Shown: positions 1 through 9,027, numbered from the stretch's first letter. The stretch: DNA of 64,000 bases from CAYRYU01 sp964428355 (GCA_964428355.1 CAYRYU010000033.1:6511-70510); one strand, 5' to 3'. Numbers and translations are program-made. The notes: generated from the letters alone by a model not told the origin.

Positions 1-1
1 G

Positions 2-2908
2 ATCGCGGCAGAAAAGGAGCTCGACAACCTCCGCGAACAGGCCCGGGGCCAGATCGAGAATCTGCGCCGTTCCGGCTCCCCCGAGGGCCAGCTGATGGAT
101 GCATTCCACAGATTCCTGATCCGGACCGCCAAGCTTGGAAGCTGGCTGGGAGGGGACACCGTCGAGGGGGGGATCCGGAAACTCTACAAGAAGATGCTCG
201 CCAACACCCTTCCCCCGCACGACCTGGCCGTCGTCAGGGTCGGAGACGACCATGTGAAGGTCCTTTTCTTCGTTTCCCAGAACCTGGGTTCGACCCCGCA
301 ACTCGCGACGACTTTCGCCACAGCCGCCGTAAGGGGGAAGCCCAAATCAGCGTTCAACCTCCTTTCAAAGCGTCTGGCAGACATCCTTTACTGCCCGTTT
401 TCCGAAGAGGTTCTCCAACTCCTGATCCCCGGTTGGCGGGGAACGGTCCAGGCCGTCTTCGACGTGTCCCGGACCCGGGCCATCTTCTGGGATTCGATCA
501 AGCCAACGGGGGAAAGCTTCCAGATAGTGGTTCTCAGCTTCTTCGAATTCCGCAAGGCCCTGCGGGACGAAAGATTCGCGCTCGACCTGTTCCTCCAGAG
601 CGGAGATTCCATGGAGGAAAACTCGGAATTCGGGGTCGCGCTGATTCCGAGCGAAGCCGGGTCCCCGCTGTTCTCGAAATTCGTCGAGTCGCGGCCCGCT
701 CTCCTGGCCCACCTTCAGGATGCCGCCAGGGGGGCTGTCACCCTTCCCGAGGAGGAGTTGTTGGGCGACCTTGTTCTTTTCAAGGGAGACAACCTGATCG
801 GAAAGGACTACTTCCCGGTCTTCGCCTACAATCTCCGGACCCGGCTCCCCCAACCATCCCGCATGGAAAAGGGCTTGCAGGCGGCACTCGGGCTGATGAC
901 CCTCCTCGCCCTTGGATTCGCCGGAAAAAGGGTCCTCGAAACCAGCGGCCTTCCCTTCGGGGTCGGCCCGGGGATATTCCTGACCTTCGTCCTGGTAGCC
1001 CTTCTCCCGATCGTGATCGCGAGCGCGGTCTTCCGGGGGACCATGTTCCAACAGGAACGGACCGAACGGGGAAAGATATCCGAAAAGCTCCACAACGACC
1101 TGGTCCAGATAGATGAAGGCTTCTCGTATGCCCATTCCAGGTTCCGCAGCGGTATCCGCAGATCGGTCCTGAAGCCCGATTTCCACGAAAAGCTCAAGAC
1201 CATGGAGGCCGAGAAGACCGGGGCAACCCTCGCCGGATGCGGAAAAGAGGTTCTGAAGGCGGTGGGAATAGAAACCGCTTTCACCACGGTCCCAGGGGAA
1301 CGTGCAAAGCTCAAACCGGACGGATCGGAACGGGATCTGAGGGACATCTTCCATCTCATCGGGATGATGGGCGGCAACAATCTCCGCAAGAGCTGGCCCC
1401 CAATTCTTGCCGAGGATGATGAACCCTCGTCGACGAACTCGCTGATGGGTAAAAAAGACGAGCTTTTGGAGTTCTTTTCCTACCTGAACCGGAAAATCCT
1501 TGCGAAAATGGAGGAGACTTTCGAGAAAAAAGGACCCCGGAACAAGGACTCAAAGATGGGTTTCGCCAAAGAAACCCTCGAAGGCATGAAACATGACGAG
1601 ATGTTCAATTCCTTCTCAACGATAGGCGGAACCGGGCTCTTCCTTTCCGTGATCTATTCCCCTGAAAAGGAGACCGAGTTCAAGCTCTCCACAGGAAAAA
1701 CCTTCATACTCCAGACCATGATATTCATCGGGAAGCAGTTGACCAACGCCATCCTCTGGGTCTGGTCCGATGTCGCGATCGAGGAGGCCTACCTTCGCGA
1801 CCTTTTGAAGGGGGCAGAGGAAACGTTCGGCATCATGAAGAAGGAGATCGGCCGGGATTGCGCAATACCACGCCCCATCGAGAAGCAGTCCCCGCTTCAC
1901 GACCTCCTGGGCAAGGTCGAGCGGACCGGGGTCGGGGTCCGAACCCAATCGGAAAAAGGGGACCTGGTCATGGAAGCCTTGCCCGCCGCCCAGATCCCGA
2001 GCTTCATCCTGGCGGGTTCCCGGGACGCCACGCAGGTGACAAAAGCAAGCGAATGGAACCAGTATCTCTTCCGGGGAGGAATGATCAGCCTCCTCGCTCT
2101 CGCGGCCATAATCGCCATCCTGGGAACCGCATATTTCATCACACCGCTGCAGGAAATTCTCGAAAAGATGTCGGCCATCGACAACCGTAGATACGACGTC
2201 AACCTCGACGAATCCCGCCCGGACGAGTTCGGGGTTCTTGCCAAGGCTTTCAACCACATGGTCAAAGGGTTGCGGGAGGGTCAGCTCCTGAGGAAGTTCG
2301 TCTCGACCTCCGTCAGGAAGGCCGTCAGAGACGATTCCACAGGGACCGATTCCCACCAGGGCATTCCCAAGAAGATCACGGCCCTGTTTTCCGCTCTCCA
2401 CAAGTTCAACAAATTCGCCAGCGTCCACACCCCGGCGGAGGTGTTCACCGCCCTCGAATCGCACCTCCAGGCCGTCAACAATGCCTCGGAAAGACACGGG
2501 GGAGAGATCGACAAGATCATGGGCGAGAAGATCCTTCTCGTTTTCTACCACGACGACTTCCCAAACGACCGGGAAGCCTCGCTCGCAGCCCTGAACTGCG
2601 CCCGCGATATCGCGGCGTCGATGGAGCGCTCCGGCCCCGTCCCCGTCAGCGTCGGGATCAACAGCGGAACCGCAATTTCGGGAATACTCGGAGTCCGGTC
2701 GGTCAGGGTCGATTTCACCGTCATCGGGGATGCGGTGAATCTCGCCGCCCGCCTTTGCGCGGTTGCCCACGGGATCGAGGGAAACAGGGTGGTCATTTCC
2801 GGAGAAACGCTCCAGAACACCCAGGAGGCGGTCAAGACCGAAAAACTCCCGGTGACCCAGGTAAAAGGGAAAACCCAGACCGTCGAGGCCTTCCAGGTCC
2901 TGGCCTGA
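2..2908 (+). CDS. Membrane HAMP / class III cyclase-like signal transducer (5' end outside window)
   Basis: The frame is open from base 2, so the N-terminus lies upstream; the first ATG at 95 is probably internal. After a short charged helix comes a long cytoplasmic region, two hydrophobic segments (about residues 260-315 counted from the ATG), an extracytoplasmic region, another membrane helix (about 660-685), a HAMP domain (about 682-745) and a C-terminal class III nucleotidyl cyclase-like domain (about 758-930). The cyclase domain keeps the base-recognition Lys (K807) and Asp (D872) and the Asn/Arg pair in VIGDAVNLAARL. The first metal-binding Asp is replaced by Ser (S766 in ALFSALHKF) and the second by Glu (E811 in MGEKILLVF). 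It may therefore be a regulatory pseudocyclase or bind metal unusually. The domain assignment is firm; catalytic activity is doubtful. Confidence 0.85.
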   Translation: MAAEKELDNLREQARGQIENLRRSGSPEGQLMDAFHRFLIRTAKLGSWLGGDTVEGGIRKLYKKMLANTLPPHDLAVVRVGDDHVKVLFFVSQNLGSTPQLATTFATAAVRGKPKSAFNLLSKRLADILYCPFSEEVLQLLIPGWRGTVQAVFDVSRTRAIFWDSIKPTGESFQIVVLSFFEFRKALRDERFALDLFLQSGDSMEENSEFGVALIPSEAGSPLFSKFVESRPALLAHLQDAARGAVTLPEEELLGDLVLFKGDNLIGKDYFPVFAYNLRTRLPQPSRMEKGLQAALGLMTLLALGFAGKRVLETSGLPFGVGPGIFLTFVLVALLPIVIASAVFRGTMFQQERTERGKISEKLHNDLVQIDEGFSYAHSRFRSGIRRSVLKPDFHEKLKTMEAEKTGATLAGCGKEVLKAVGIETAFTTVPGERAKLKPDGSERDLRDIFHLIGMMGGNNLRKSWPPILAEDDEPSSTNSLMGKKDELLEFFSYLNRKILAKMEETFEKKGPRNKDSKMGFAKETLEGMKHDEMFNSFSTIGGTGLFLSVIYSPEKETEFKLSTGKTFILQTMIFIGKQLTNAILWVWSDVAIEEAYLRDLLKGAEETFGIMKKEIGRDCAIPRPIEKQSPLHDLLGKVERTGVGVRTQSEKGDLVMEALPAAQIPSFILAGSRDATQVTKASEWNQYLFRGGMISLLALAAIIAILGTAYFITPLQEILEKMSAIDNRRYDVNLDESRPDEFGVLAKAFNHMVKGLREGQLLRKFVSTSVRKAVRDDSTGTDSHQGIPKKITALFSALHKFNKFASVHTPAEVFTALESHLQAVNNASERHGGEIDKIMGEKILLVFYHDDFPNDREASLAALNCARDIAASMERSGPVPVSVGINSGTAISGILGVRSVRVDFTVIGDAVNLAARLCAVAHGIEGNRVVISGETLQNTQEAVKTEKLPVTQVKGKTQTVEAFQVLA

Positions 2909-3001
2909 GCGCTCCGACTCTCGAACACTGCTACTCCCTGCACCGGTTCCAGGAGGAGCCGTTCTTCCGGGCCCTTCTGGAGTCGCTTCCCAAGGCTTGA
3001 C

Positions 3002-3595
3002 TCAGGAACCCCCAATGCCCGGGGGCTGAAGGGGAAGAGATGATGCGGGAGGCTTTTTTTTCAACTTGAAAGGTTCGGGCGGCCCGCTGAAATGTTCCGC
3101 CAGATCGAGCATGGCATTGATGTCGTGGATCGCGTCCTCCGGGCGATAGCCACCGTTGATGTCAACCAGTTTGAGGAGGCGGAAAACCTGGCGCGTCATC
3201 TCGAACTCGAAAAACGGTGAAAGGGTCCAGAGCTTCTCCTTGACGCCGCCGGAGACGACCTCCCCGATCTCCCCGGGAGGGACGAACTGGGTGAAATAGA
3301 CCGAGTCGAACCGGGCATCCCCCGTCGGAACGTTTCCGAAAAGCCGGAGGAAGGAAAGGAATCGGAAATAGAGGCTCCAGGCCCGAACCAGCAGGAATCT
3401 CGGGGGAACCCGATAGACGACGAAATGGAGCTCCTCCATAATGACGAAATCGAGTTTCACGTATGCCCCGCGGGTGAGGAGATCGATATGGGGAAGACCG
3501 TATTGGCAGCCGAAATCCCAGGGGGAGAGGTCCTCATCGACGATGGTCCCCCCGGATCTCCGTTTGACCTCGTCAAGGAAACCGGAGGCATCCAC
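3002..3595 (-). CDS. Unknown protein, tandem paralogue of the 3613-4158 product
   Basis: 197 residues, no signal peptide or membrane segment. It aligns along its length with the product of the gene just upstream. Shared blocks are the N-terminal FLDEVKRR-type helix, EELHF followed by PPR and VRAW, a LSFLRL helix, VPTGDxRFD, KLWTLSPFFEFE and a C-terminal DAIHDINAMLDLAEHF-type helix, followed by a variable Pro/Lys-rich tail. The 17-bp spacing to the upstream paralogue and the common strand indicate one transcript with it and the BtpA-like gene. I do not recognise the family. The VPTGDxRFD block is the best conserved part and may mark a functional site; that is inference. Confidence 0.8.
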   Translation of the reverse strand: MDASGFLDEVKRRSGGTIVDEDLSPWDFGCQYGLPHIDLLTRGAYVKLDFVIMEELHFVVYRVPPRFLLVRAWSLYFRFLSFLRLFGNVPTGDARFDSVYFTQFVPPGEIGEVVSGGVKEKLWTLSPFFEFEMTRQVFRLLKLVDINGGYRPEDAIHDINAMLDLAEHFSGPPEPFKLKKKPPASSLPLQPPGIGGS

Positions 3596-3612
3596 CTCTT
3601 CCGCCCCCCTCG

Positions 3613-4158
3613 TCAGTTGTTTCCGGGGGTGGGAACCGGGGGCTTGCCCCCGAAAAAATGGTCCACCAGATCCAGGAGTGTGTCGAGGTCCTGGATTGCC
3701 ATTTCGGGGGTGTAATGAGGCGTGACCTCTTTCAACATGCGGAAAAGCCGCTCGGTCAGCTCGAATTCGTAGAAGGGAGACAGCTTCCAGATCGCCTCCC
3801 GGACTTTCGGGGGAAGGACGGTTCCCATCTCCTTCTCGGAAACGTATTGGACCAAGAACGCGGCGTCGAACCTCGGGTCTCCCGTCGGAACGCGGGCTTC
3901 GAGCCGAAGAAAGGAAAGGAGGCGGTGGAGGAAGTTCCAGGCCCTGACGCTGACAAGCCTGGGTGGAGTGTGACGAACCATGAAATGGAGTTCTTCCTGG
4001 ATGATGAAATCGAGGACGACATGGTAGCCCCTCGAAACCACTTCGATACGGGGTTGTCCGCGTTCGGCCATCAATCCCCCTCTTTCGAAAGCGCTTTCAT
4101 CGCGGATGTTCCCCCCGACCGATTTCTTCACTTCCTCGAGGAATTCCTTTGGGTTCAT
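3613..4158 (-). CDS. Unknown protein, tandem paralogue of the 3002-3595 product
   Basis: The start at 4158 gives 181 residues beginning MNPKEFLEEVKK, in register with MDASGFLDEVKR of the paralogue. It has a GGGAGCAGGG ribosome-binding stretch directly upstream; the longer frame up to 4266 would run into the preceding gene. It is soluble, mixed alpha/beta, with the shared blocks EELHFMV, VPTGDPRFD and KLSPFYEFE. It lies 49 bp downstream of the BtpA-like gene and 17 bp upstream of its paralogue, so it is probably the middle gene of a three-gene unit. Function unknown. The tandem pair reflects a local duplication followed by clear divergence, with identity concentrated in the core. Confidence 0.8.
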   Translation of the reverse strand: MNPKEFLEEVKKSVGGNIRDESAFERGGLMAERGQPRIEVVSRGYHVVLDFIIQEELHFMVRHTPPRLVSVRAWNFLHRLLSFLRLEARVPTGDPRFDAAFLVQYVSEKEMGTVLPPKVREAIWKLSPFYEFELTERLFRMLKEVTPHYTPEMAIQDLDTLLDLVDHFFGGKPPVPTPGNN

Positions 4159-4207
4159 CCCTGCTCCCAACCTTTCATCACGTCGAAGGGGATTTCGGGC
4201 GAAATTC

Positions 4208-5095
4208 TCACCTCTCGCCTCCGCAAACCGTACGATGGGCGGCCACCATTTCCCGAACCGCGGCAAGATCGAGCTCCGCGGCCCAGTTTCCGCCGATCTT
4301 GAGGCTCGAGCCCACTATCCAGGCATCGGCGGAAGCAAAGGCCGAAGCGTTGGCGGGGGTGATGCCCGACCCGATCGCAACAGGAATTTCGACGGCCTTT
4401 TTCGCATTGGCAAGATCGGCCGGGGAAGCTGCTTTTCCGGTACTCGTCCCGGTCACGATGAGGGCATCCGCCCCGAAGAAGTCAGCGGCGTGGGCCCATT
4501 CATCGATTCCGAGATCCGCCGTCACGGCGTGGGAGGAGTGCTTCTTCTGGATATCCGCCCAGATGCCTATCCGATCGGCTCCGAGCCGTTTCCTTTCCCT
4601 GAGAAGCTCCGCCGCTGACGCCTGGATCCAGCCCTCGTCGGCCACGTGTCCGAAAACGAACCCCTCGACCCTGATAAAATCGAGTTCCGCGGCCTGGGCG
4701 ACGGCGAGTGCCTCGAGATTCGCCCCCGCAAGAATCTGGATCCCGAGGGGAAAGACACCGCCGACCGTTTCCCGGACAGCGGCAGAAACCACTGCCATGG
4801 CTGCCGTGATTTCGGGACCCACCCTTCCCCGGCAGTACGGCCTGTCGTGCATGTTCTCCAGGATGATCCCTTCGAAACCGGCGTCCTTGAGCGCCTGGGC
4901 TTCACGAACCGCCGCTTCGACGATCAGGGGGATTCCCAGTTCGGCGAAAGGAGTGCCAGGAAGGGCGCGAACGTGCACCATTCCTATCAGAAGAGGATTT
5001 CCCCGGCGGCCGGGGAAACGATATCGGGAACGACTTCCATCGAGACCCTGGGGAGGGCGTCTCGCTGATTGCGACAACACTCTGATCTTGCTCAT
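4208..5095 (-). CDS. BtpA/SgcQ family TIM-barrel-like protein
   Basis: 295 residues. Family hallmarks are visible: LIGMVHVRALPGTPF near residue 37, EAQALKDAGFEGIILENMHDRPY, LGIQILAGANLEALAVA, DFIRVEGFVFGHVADEG, DALIVTGTSTGKAASPADL, and VAIGSGITPANASAF with a C-terminal WIVGSSLKIGG. This looks like a (beta/alpha)8 phosphate-binding barrel. Cyanobacterial BtpA is linked to photosystem I stability and SgcQ to an uncharacterised sugar operon; neither context applies here, so the substrate is unknown. About 30 residues precede the usual family start. No Shine-Dalgarno sequence is seen before the ATG, and a TATACT -10-like hexamer ends 6 bp upstream, so it may be leaderless. Confidence 0.85.
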   Translation of the reverse strand: MSKIRVLSQSARRPPQGLDGSRSRYRFPGRRGNPLLIGMVHVRALPGTPFAELGIPLIVEAAVREAQALKDAGFEGIILENMHDRPYCRGRVGPEITAAMAVVSAAVRETVGGVFPLGIQILAGANLEALAVAQAAELDFIRVEGFVFGHVADEGWIQASAAELLRERKRLGADRIGIWADIQKKHSSHAVTADLGIDEWAHAADFFGADALIVTGTSTGKAASPADLANAKKAVEIPVAIGSGITPANASAFASADAWIVGSSLKIGGNWAAELDLAAVREMVAAHRTVCGGER

Positions 5096-5101
5096 GGCCC
5101 A

Positions 5102-5130
5102 AGTATACCATTCAGCGGTTCAACGCTGAA
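5102..5130 (-). promoter_or_regulatory. Candidate promoter for the BtpA-like gene, overlapping a 7-bp dyad
   Basis: On the minus strand TTCAGC (5130-5125), a 17-bp spacer and TATACT (5107-5102) sit just upstream of the ATG at 5095, placing the predicted transcript start at or within a base or two of the start codon. The same bases form a perfect inverted repeat (TTCAGCG, 6-nt loop, CGCTGAA at 5111-5130) that also covers the stop codon of the upstream gene. It could be an operator or a short terminator stem; neither is proven. Confidence 0.35.
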
Positions 5131-6415
5131 GTTCCTTTTTCACCGCTTCGGCAAGTTGCTCCCCGATGAGGTCCATGGCCGCGATCTTTCCGTCCTTCCC
5201 GATGAGGAATGTGAAAGGAATCCCGTCGACATGGAACCTTCGGGCGATCTCCGAGTCCCAGCCCTTGAAATCGCAGATCTGGGGCCAGGGAATTCCACGG
5301 TTCCCTATCTCTTTCTCGAGGGCGGCCCGATCGCGGTCGAGCGAAACTCCGACGATCTCCAGACCTCGGGCGTGGAAGTCTCCGTAAAGGCGAAGAACCC
5401 CCGGGAGTTCCTTCATGCAGGGACCGCACCAGGTCGCCCAGAAATCGATGAGAACCACCTTGCCCTCGAACCGTTCGAGGCTCACTTCATTCCCCGAAAG
5501 GTCCTTTCCGAGGGCGGGGGGAACCTTCCCCACCATCGGCTCCGCTTCGAGCTCCTTCCCCGCGTCTCGCACGGGAGCGCTTCCGGGGACTTCCCCCTCG
5601 AGGTGGATTCGTACGGAATCACCGAAAGGCGCGATCGGCTCGACGCAGATCACCAGATTTTCGAAGCTTGTACAGGCGTTTTCCCCGAACCGCTCGGCAT
5701 CCTGGAATTTCCCGTCACCGTTCAGATCGATGAAGACCGAATGGCTGTCGAACCTACCCTCGTTGTTGGGATCGGCCACCAGGACCGAGAGCTTCCGGGT
5801 TCCTCTTTCGAAGGGCAGCTCCAGGACCCCGGATTTTACGGTTCTCGAGTAGTAGTTGAAGGCAGGCTTCTCTCCGTGCCCCTGGACATCGTTGAGGTTG
5901 GTATAAACCCAGAGGTTGACCGGAAACCGGGTTCCATCCGGCCGGAGAACATCGACGTCGATCCCCGCGGCGGATCCGTAGGTTCCTTCGCCCGGGTAGG
6001 ATGCGGCGGAGTCGTTCGTGAAATCTCCGTCCCGATCGGCATCGACTTGAAAAACCCAGTCCTTTGGGTGGGCGGCAGGATGAAAGACCACGAACCGGAC
6101 CGGTTTTTCCGCAAGGGGGATTTCCCCGAAAAACGCCTCCTTCGATTCCGGAACCCTGGTGGTCCCAGGTGGGAGTCCTTTCTTCAGGGGGAACGGCCAC
6201 CCCGACTTGCTGGTGAAACCTCCCGGAGGCGCCCCCGGTGTGGCTTCGAGGGTTACCTGGATTTCGGCCTTGGCTCCGGCCCTTTCCGGGTTTCCTTGTT
6301 CTGCAGGTTTTCCGGGTTCCGCGGCCCGGGCCTCGAACGAATCCGTCGGGCCAAAAGCCGGAAGAAATGAAGCAATCAGGACCAAACCCCAAAAATCCGA
6401 AATCCACTTTTTCAC
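5120..6415 (-). CDS. Exported TlpA-like thioredoxin-domain protein
   Basis: The GTG start at 6415 is chosen because GGGAGGGGAG lies immediately upstream and a signal peptide follows (VKKWISDFWGLVLIASF); further upstream the frame runs through non-coding DNA. The 431-residue product has a central beta-rich region with DADRDGDFTNDS and DLNGDGKFQD, Asp-rich calcium-loop-like motifs. The C-terminal thioredoxin fold (about 290-431) carries the redox motif ATWCGPCMKELPG near residue 328 and the cis-Pro loop GIPFTF. It probably acts as a thiol-disulphide reductase or peroxidase-like protein outside the cytoplasm. TlpA/ResA-type domains are well known; the dockerin/EF-hand-like N-terminal part is less usual. 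Confidence 0.88.
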   Translation of the reverse strand: MKKWISDFWGLVLIASFLPAFGPTDSFEARAAEPGKPAEQGNPERAGAKAEIQVTLEATPGAPPGGFTSKSGWPFPLKKGLPPGTTRVPESKEAFFGEIPLAEKPVRFVVFHPAAHPKDWVFQVDADRDGDFTNDSAASYPGEGTYGSAAGIDVDVLRPDGTRFPVNLWVYTNLNDVQGHGEKPAFNYYSRTVKSGVLELPFERGTRKLSVLVADPNNEGRFDSHSVFIDLNGDGKFQDAERFGENACTSFENLVICVEPIAPFGDSVRIHLEGEVPGSAPVRDAGKELEAEPMVGKVPPALGKDLSGNEVSLERFEGKVVLIDFWATWCGPCMKELPGVLRLYGDFHARGLEIVGVSLDRDRAALEKEIGNRGIPWPQICDFKGWDSEIARRFHVDGIPFTFLIGKDGKIAAMDLIGEQLAEAVKKELQR

Positions 6416-6510
6416 GACTCCCCTCCCACGCTTTTCCCCCCATTTTATTATGTAAACCAATGGCAGGCAAGATTTCCCTTTCCCCGAAAATCGCTTTGGT
6501 AAAATTGAAC

Positions 6511-6556
6511 GTTTCCATCTCCGTGTCTCGGTATCTCTGTGGCAATCCTCGCCAGT
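6511..6556. repeat. Degenerate CACAGAG/CCGTGTCTC-type repeat half
   Basis: Between divergent genes lies CTCCGTGTCTCGGTATCTC followed by TGTGGCAATCCTC. The minus strand reads GATTGCCACAGAGATACC then GAGACACGGAGA, the phased purine-rich pattern of the fuller element at 9028-9129. Only one arm is present here. No coding potential is apparent. Confidence 0.5.
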
Positions 6557-6626
6557 CATTTGCTCAGAAGCGAATTCCGGGAACATGTGGTAGAATTGAA
6601 GGAAATACGATGTTGAGGATTCGGCC

Positions 6627-7583
6627 ATGAAGATTCGGGCAAGGGTCGTTGTGAGTCTGGTGATAGCTTTTTTTTCCATCGTCCAGCCGGGTTTTTCCCA
6701 GCTCCTTACTCCTGAAAGGGCCGCGGACATTGCCGTCCGCGATGCCAAGGAGACCGCGGGCCTGGAGAACAACCTGAAGCTCTTCCTGGGAAAAGTGGAT
6801 AGGACACCCGGGCTGCTGCGGCTGGAAATCCTTTCGTCCGAAGACCCTTCCCTGGTCCCCGGTAAACCTTTTGCCACCTACGAGTTCGATACCCGCGCCC
6901 GCCGGATCGTCCGCCGGGATTTCACACCCGCCGGCGAGGGAATACTCTTTGACAGGGATGAACCCGCTTCAGGTTCAGAAAACCTGAGAACAGGAATCCA
7001 TGGGGTGCTTCGAAATCTCCCGGGCTATATCCTCGAAACCTCCGGATTCATTTCCCGTTTCCTGATCTGGGCGGAGGCCGGAGGCCGGGTGGTGGCATCC
7101 GAAACCGAGTTGGTCGGGACCACCGTCTATCACCTGAAAAACATCCCGTCAAACGTCGGATCAGTTGCGATCAAGGCCAAAATCCGGGGATACGATTTGA
7201 CGGTCCTCCATCCGGGAGTGGCGATCAACGCTTCCCAACCTGCGGGCACGATCGGCGGAGTCGACATCGATTTTTCCACGTTGAGCCCAATCTACCGAAC
7301 GGTCCGGGTAGTCGTCAGGTCCACGCAGCCATCGGGGGACAGCCCGGGATCATTTCCCAACGGAGCAAGGGCACGTGTCTATATTCGCGAAACCGGGCAT
7401 TCGGTCGATGTGGTCTCCCAGAACGGCTGGGCTGAAGCGACTTTTTCCAATGTCCCGACCGGATGGCCCCTGAATTTCTTCGCCATCAACCTGGACCAGG
7501 GGTACCATTCGGGCCAGACAGGCCCCGTGACGATCCTCGAAGATGGAGGGACTTCCTACACCCTTTCCATCCAGATCGATTGA
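6627..7583 (+). CDS. Exported protein of unknown function
   Basis: 318 residues with a clear signal peptide (about 1-24, ending GFSQ). The start is supported by GAGG 8 nt upstream and sits 211 bp from the divergently transcribed TlpA-like gene. The mature part begins with LLTPERAADIAVRDAKE, a helix of the kind seen before PepSY-like domains, followed by YEFDTRARRIVRRDF. Beta-rich segments follow, including AAGTIGGVDIDFSTLSPIY-like and VRVVVRSTQP stretches that look like Ig or carboxypeptidase-regulatory-like folds. There are no obvious catalytic residues. A TAGAAT hexamer at 6591-6596 could be its -10 box. I do not recognise the family. Confidence 0.75.
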   Translation: MKIRARVVVSLVIAFFSIVQPGFSQLLTPERAADIAVRDAKETAGLENNLKLFLGKVDRTPGLLRLEILSSEDPSLVPGKPFATYEFDTRARRIVRRDFTPAGEGILFDRDEPASGSENLRTGIHGVLRNLPGYILETSGFISRFLIWAEAGGRVVASETELVGTTVYHLKNIPSNVGSVAIKAKIRGYDLTVLHPGVAINASQPAGTIGGVDIDFSTLSPIYRTVRVVVRSTQPSGDSPGSFPNGARARVYIRETGHSVDVVSQNGWAEATFSNVPTGWPLNFFAINLDQGYHSGQTGPVTILEDGGTSYTLSIQID

Positions 7584-7594
7584 CCCTTCCCAGG

Positions 7595-8965
7595 TCAGGG
7601 ATAGAGGCCCTGCCTTTCCCTCAATTCCGACCGGAGGGCTTCCAGCTCGCCCGGGGGAAGGACCGGTTCCAGTTCTGATATCTCCAGGAAGTTCAGCCTC
7701 TCGAGTATCGACCGGCTGACCTCGGCGTTGTTTCGGTTCGCGGTCCGGATGAACTCTTCCATGGGCCCCGAGTTCCCCTCCCGGAGGGTGGATACCACCT
7801 TCTCGGATTCGGCCTTCTTGTAATACCCGACGATCATCTGGTCCCAGAGGGTATCCCTGCAAAATCCGATCTGGGAGTATTCTGCGGAGAATTTCTGGGA
7901 AGCCGCGGGAAAATAGATCGCAAGCCCCAGCGCGAGGTCACTCTTGCAGCCCTGGCCAACCCTGCGGACGATTGCGCCTTTCAGACTCGCGGAAAGTTTT
8001 TGCGCCGCGTTTCTGAGGCTTTCGTCTCTGGCTTTGTCCAGAAGGATGGCCACGAAATTTTGAAGGTCCATATTGCCCGATTGGGAAAACCGCATGACGC
8101 CCTCCAGGGCTGGGGTCAGCTCGAGAATGCCCGGCCCCGACAAAGCCGCCTTCGCCAGGCCGTCCAGGCAGTCCTTGACGTCACCCAGTTTCGAGCTGTC
8201 GAGGATCGAAAGGGTAATCGGAACCTGCCACCCCCCGGGGATCTTCTCGTAGAACTTGTCGAAGGAATCGAGCATCGAGTTGGCCAGATCGAGGGCCGAT
8301 GTCCTTCCCCCGACCTTTTCCAACATTCCGACGTATTCCATGCCGTCTGGAGGCTCCTTTTCCTCGCTGGCAACGATGAGATCGCAGGAGTCCTTCACCA
8401 ACCAGGCGACTTCCATCATCTGCATCAGGCAGGCATCCATCGCCAGGATATCGAGTTTTCTTCCCAGGGCCCCTTTGATATCGGAAAGGGCCACTCCCAA
8501 CTGATCCGGGGTGATGTGTGTTCCGGAGGTATCGTCCGGGGAGATTCCCTTTGCCAGAACCGGAATCTCGACATTTTTCCACCCGGAACCATGGCTCCAG
8601 ATGACCAGGGCATAATGGCGGGCGGGAAACTCCCTGACCGCGTTCTTCACGAAATCCACCAGGACCCGGTAATCCCCCATATCGGGTTCTCCCACGTCCC
8701 GGAGTTTCCTGATCTTTCCCTTCTCGATGAAGTTCACGACTCCGCCGCTATCGGCTCCGTCGATCATGGTGACGATGTTCAGGCTTTCGTTGCTTCCCAC
8801 CTTGGCCATTTCATCCTGGTCTATCGTCCCATATTCGTCGAGACTGTTGTCCGCGTTGATGTACGCGATGAACGTCCACTCCTTCTCCTCGGCCATGCAC
8901 GGAAGGCAGAGCCCCAGGGCAGGGAGCAGGAAAACCAGAAGAATTCGAGCCAGGGATCCTTTCAT
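7595..8965 (-). CDS. Exported clostripain-family (C11) cysteine peptidase
   Basis: 456 residues with a signal peptide (about 1-25). The C11 hallmarks are in order: EWTFIAYINADNSLDEY, VTMIDGADSGG, the catalytic His in ALVIWSHGSGW (about residue 123), and the nucleophile Cys in DILAMDACLMQMMEV (about residue 178) followed by ASEEKEPPDGMEY. The family cleaves after basic residues. Some members are self-processing toxins or surface proteases; the target here is unknown. It converges on the gene at 6627-7583 with an 11-bp gap. A C39-like peptidase and a thiol protein lie nearby, suggesting an exported-protein neighbourhood rather than a single operon. Confidence 0.92.
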   Translation of the reverse strand: MKGSLARILLVFLLPALGLCLPCMAEEKEWTFIAYINADNSLDEYGTIDQDEMAKVGSNESLNIVTMIDGADSGGVVNFIEKGKIRKLRDVGEPDMGDYRVLVDFVKNAVREFPARHYALVIWSHGSGWKNVEIPVLAKGISPDDTSGTHITPDQLGVALSDIKGALGRKLDILAMDACLMQMMEVAWLVKDSCDLIVASEEKEPPDGMEYVGMLEKVGGRTSALDLANSMLDSFDKFYEKIPGGWQVPITLSILDSSKLGDVKDCLDGLAKAALSGPGILELTPALEGVMRFSQSGNMDLQNFVAILLDKARDESLRNAAQKLSASLKGAIVRRVGQGCKSDLALGLAIYFPAASQKFSAEYSQIGFCRDTLWDQMIVGYYKKAESEKVVSTLREGNSGPMEEFIRTANRNNAEVSRSILERLNFLEISELEPVLPPGELEALRSELRERQGLYP

Positions 8966-9027
8966 GACGATTTGTTCCCCACTTTTCCGGATTTCTTTGG
9001 CAGCAAGACAATGTTTCTGGGAGAAAT

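Noticed and set aside
365..1354. 329-codon minus-strand open frame
   Set aside because: Antisense to the cyclase-like gene and without recognisable protein features.
5069..6370. 433-codon plus-strand open frame
   Set aside because: It lies antisense to the TlpA-like gene, is Arg/Gly/Pro-rich without domain motifs and has no ribosome-binding site; long antisense frames are common in this GC-rich DNA.
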